This document shows, piece by piece, positions 4,785-6,308 of a stretch of 6,308 nucleotides of DNA (position 1 is its first letter; every line of letters begins with the position of its first letter). Under the pieces are notes generated by a model. It did not search any database and was not told the DNA's origin. It saw only the letters and a list, made by a program, of their open reading frames with translations. The DNA is from Clostridia bacterium (GTDB lineage: Bacteria; Bacillota; Clostridia; Christensenellales; Borkfalkiaceae): positions 1 to 6,308 of the forward strand of contig CAAGAM010000081.1 in the NCBI GenBank assembly GCA_900767815.1, in the 5' to 3' direction. The position numbers were made by a program, and so were the translations under genes.

Positions 4785-5489
4785 ATGATAAGACGCATTA
4801 TCGAGATAGATAAAGAAAAGTGCAACGGTTGCGGCGCGTGCGCAGACGCTTGCCACGAGGGCGCGATAGGAATGGTTGACGGCAAAGCGGAACTTTTGCG
4901 CGACGACTATTGCGACGGACTCGGCGATTGTTTGCCGGCGTGTCCTACGGGTGCGATATCTTTTGTGGAAAGAGAAGCGGCGGTTATGGAAAACAATAAG
5001 AAAAAAAGGGATAAAAATACGCGCTCGCACGACCATACGCACGCTCACGGCGGTTGCCCCGGGAGCAGAATGAGACAGATGTCGCCCCGTCCCGTCGAAG
5101 AAAAAACTTCAAAAGAAAGCGTTTCTCAACTTGCGCAATGGCCGTGCCAGATAAAACTTGTTCCTGTAAACGCGCCATATTTTGACGGAGCGAAACTTCT
5201 GATTGCGGCGGACTGCACAGCCTATGCTTATGCGGCTATGCACGACGAGTTTATGAGAGGAAGAATCACGCTTATAGGATGTCCGAAATTGGACGGCGTG
5301 GATTACAGCGAAAAACTGACGGAAATTCTGACGGCAAACGACGTAAAGAGCGTGACGATCGTCCGTATGGAAGTTCCTTGTTGCGGAGGGCTCGAACAGG
5401 CGGCGAAAAACGCACTCATAAGAAGCGGAAAATTCATTCCGTGGCAGGTGGTAACCGTATCGGTGGACGGACAAATTTTAAACGATTGA
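4785..5489 (+). CDS. 4Fe-4S ferredoxin-like protein with C-terminal Cys-rich domain
   Basis: This gene encodes 234 residues. The ATG at 4785 has GAGG (4773-4776) 8 bases upstream. The frame is open 26 codons further up, but that stretch covers the promoter and operator. The first cluster motif is C13-x2-C16-x2-C19-x3-C23 (CNGCGACADAC). The second is C43-x5-C49-x3-C53-P (CDGLGDCLPACP), lacking the usual second Cys. Next comes a linker with a His patch (SHDHTHAHGGCPGS, 81-94). The C-terminal domain (about 120-234) carries DCTAYAYA (Cys144), IGCPKLD (Cys166) and VRMEVPCCGG (Cys199, Cys200). This architecture is a family I recognise from clostridia and methanogens, often beside hcp, rubrerythrin or rubredoxin genes. 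It is a cytoplasmic electron carrier, probably feeding a stress reductase. It is the first gene of an apparent operon with the Hrb-type gene and is likely switched by the divergent regulator. Confidence 0.88.
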   Translation: MIRRIIEIDKEKCNGCGACADACHEGAIGMVDGKAELLRDDYCDGLGDCLPACPTGAISFVEREAAVMENNKKKRDKNTRSHDHTHAHGGCPGSRMRQMSPRPVEEKTSKESVSQLAQWPCQIKLVPVNAPYFDGAKLLIAADCTAYAYAAMHDEFMRGRITLIGCPKLDGVDYSEKLTEILTANDVKSVTIVRMEVPCCGGLEQAAKNALIRSGKFIPWQVVTVSVDGQILND

Positions 5490-5500
5490 AAGGTGTAACT

Positions 5501-5754
5501 ATAAAAAATATAACGTGGAAAGACAAAATCGAAATTTTTGAGGCTATGGTCGTGAGGGGCAGAGCGTTGAATTTCTTTTCGGAATTGAGGCAAAAAGCCG
5601 CCGCAAAGAAAAACGGCGATGGCTTGCACGTCGTTCAGACCTTCGATCCCGTGCCGCGCAAATTAATTCGTCATCGGGTTTATAGGTGAAGTAAAATAAA
5701 AGAACGGCGATAGAATCGGCAGAAACCGAAGAGGAAACACAAAACACTTTTTAA
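5501..5754 (+). pseudogene. Degraded DUF2249-like gene between ferredoxin and Hrb genes
   Basis: Frame 2 reads KNITWKDKIEIFEAM, then RGRALNFFSELRQKAAAK, then GDGLHVVQTFDPVP up to about 5656. The last segment matches the DUF2249-type ending 'G.GLH..Q.F.P.PLY'. An AAAGGTG ribosome binding site (5489-5495) ends 5 bases before an ATA codon (5501-5503) exactly where the initiator is expected, which suggests an ATG to ATA change. The frame then stops at TGA (5687-5689). Frame 0 (5667-5696) gives FVIGFIGEVK, plausible continuation of the domain, and frame 1 (5701-5754) gives a Glu-rich tail AETEEETQNTF with a TAA stop. At least two frame changes and in-frame stops are therefore present. DUF2249/TusA-like small proteins often accompany Hcp and rubredoxin genes. 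Translation from ATG 5544 as a short peptide cannot be excluded. Confidence 0.55.
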
Positions 5755-5783
5755 AAATAAGAATTAAAATAAGGAGAACATAA

Positions 5784-6308
5784 ATGAATTTATTGTTTAA
5801 GATTTCATACGGTTTGTTTGTTCTTTGCGCAAAAACCGACAACGAAGAGAGCGGGTGCATTGTAAACACGTTTTCGCAACAAACCGCCCTTCCCGAGACC
5901 TTCAGTGTAACGGTCAACAAGCAAAATTTCACGCACGACCTCATCGAAAAAAGCCGAGAATGTGCCGTCGCGATTCTTTCGACGGAAACGGATTTTGAAA
6001 CGATAAAAAGATTCGGAATGCAGTCGGGAAGGAGTGTCGATAAGTTTGACGGAATCGATTTTAAGACGACGAGTATCGGAATTAAAGTTCCGTATACAAA
6101 GGGCATCATAGGATACTTTGCGCTTAAAGTTTTGAAAACCGTCGATATGGGTACGCACACGATGTTCGTGCTTTCGGCAGTCGAAAACAAGGCTTTTGTC
6201 GAAAGCGGCGACGCACTTACGTACGATTATTATCAGAATCATATCAAGCCGAAGCCCGAGATCAAGACAAGCGAAAAAACGGAAAAGTGGGTTTGCAAAA
6301 TCTGCGGA
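5784..6308 (+). CDS. Flavin reductase-rubredoxin fusion (high molecular weight rubredoxin, Hrb-type), 3' end cut
   Basis: The ATG at 5784 has AAGGAG (5771-5776) with a 7-base spacer. The frame is open for 175 codons to the window end. Residues 1-155 form a flavin reductase-like FMN-binding split-barrel domain: FKISYGLFVLCAK, SGCIVNTFSQQTALP, VNKQNFTHDLIEKS, FAVAILST-like core and FETIKRFGMQSGRSVDKF, with HTMFVLSAVENKAF near its end. A short linker (PKPEIKTSEKTEK) leads to W169-V-C171-K-I-C174-G, the first CxxCG iron ligand pair of a rubredoxin domain, after which the window ends. Hrb of Moorella passes electrons from NADH to the flavodiiron NO/O2 reductase FprA (established knowledge), so this gene fits the oxidative/nitrosative-stress reading of the block. 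The next gene (FprA, rubrerythrin or Hcp) may lie just outside the window. Confidence 0.88.
   Translation, partial: MNLLFKISYGLFVLCAKTDNEESGCIVNTFSQQTALPETFSVTVNKQNFTHDLIEKSRECAVAILSTETDFETIKRFGMQSGRSVDKFDGIDFKTTSIGIKVPYTKGIIGYFALKVLKTVDMGTHTMFVLSAVENKAFVESGDALTYDYYQNHIKPKPEIKTSEKTEKWVCKICG

Overview
The window looks like a chromosomal segment from a strictly anaerobic, low-to-mid GC Firmicute, probably a gut Clostridia or Christensenellales-type genome. The evidence is a clostridial-style ferredoxin of the 'CDGLGDCLPACPTGAI' type, a flavin reductase-rubredoxin gene, a Crp/Fnr regulator of the clostridial type, strong GGAGG ribosome binding sites, sigma-A promoters with 17-bp spacers, and a remnant of a surface protein with a C-terminal membrane anchor. 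This taxonomic placement is inferred from protein style, not from a marker gene.

Layout. Positions 1-1293 (minus strand) hold a two-gene ABC exporter operon: an ATPase of the NatA/YhaQ type followed 12 bases later by the start of an ABC-2 permease that runs off the left edge. It is preceded by a 265-nt leader with its own promoter (1566-1594), a 37-codon leader ORF with a good ribosome binding site, and an intrinsic terminator lying inside that ORF. This looks like ribosome-mediated transcription attenuation. The promoter and leader are bracketed by a perfect 16-bp inverted repeat (1339-1354 / 1608-1623). The right copy of that repeat is also one terminal inverted repeat of a 283-bp MITE-like element (1606-1888), and an outward promoter sits beyond each end of the element.

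Positions 1889-2645 hold a plus-strand promoter and a decayed 3' end of a surface protein (a Cys-rich repeat and a C-terminal membrane anchor in different frames). Positions 2646-3959 hold a lipoprotein of unknown function and a rhodanese-domain protein whose N terminus looks replaced or truncated. A strong hairpin terminator (3969-4030) separates these from the next block.

Positions 4033-6308 form a redox/nitrosative-stress block. A Crp/Fnr-family regulator (minus strand) is divergent from a 4Fe-4S ferredoxin-like gene, a degraded DUF2249-like gene, and a flavin reductase-rubredoxin (Hrb-type) gene cut by the right edge. The 92-bp divergent intergenic region has a perfect 16-bp palindrome. 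Its centre lies at about -41.5 relative to the ferredoxin promoter, and it lies just downstream of the regulator's own predicted start site. The simplest reading is that the regulator activates the ferredoxin/Hrb operon and represses itself from one site.

A recurrent theme is gene decay: at least two pseudogenes, plus one gene with a dubious 5' end, lie beside repeats. I found no CRISPR array, tRNA, rRNA or transposase gene.
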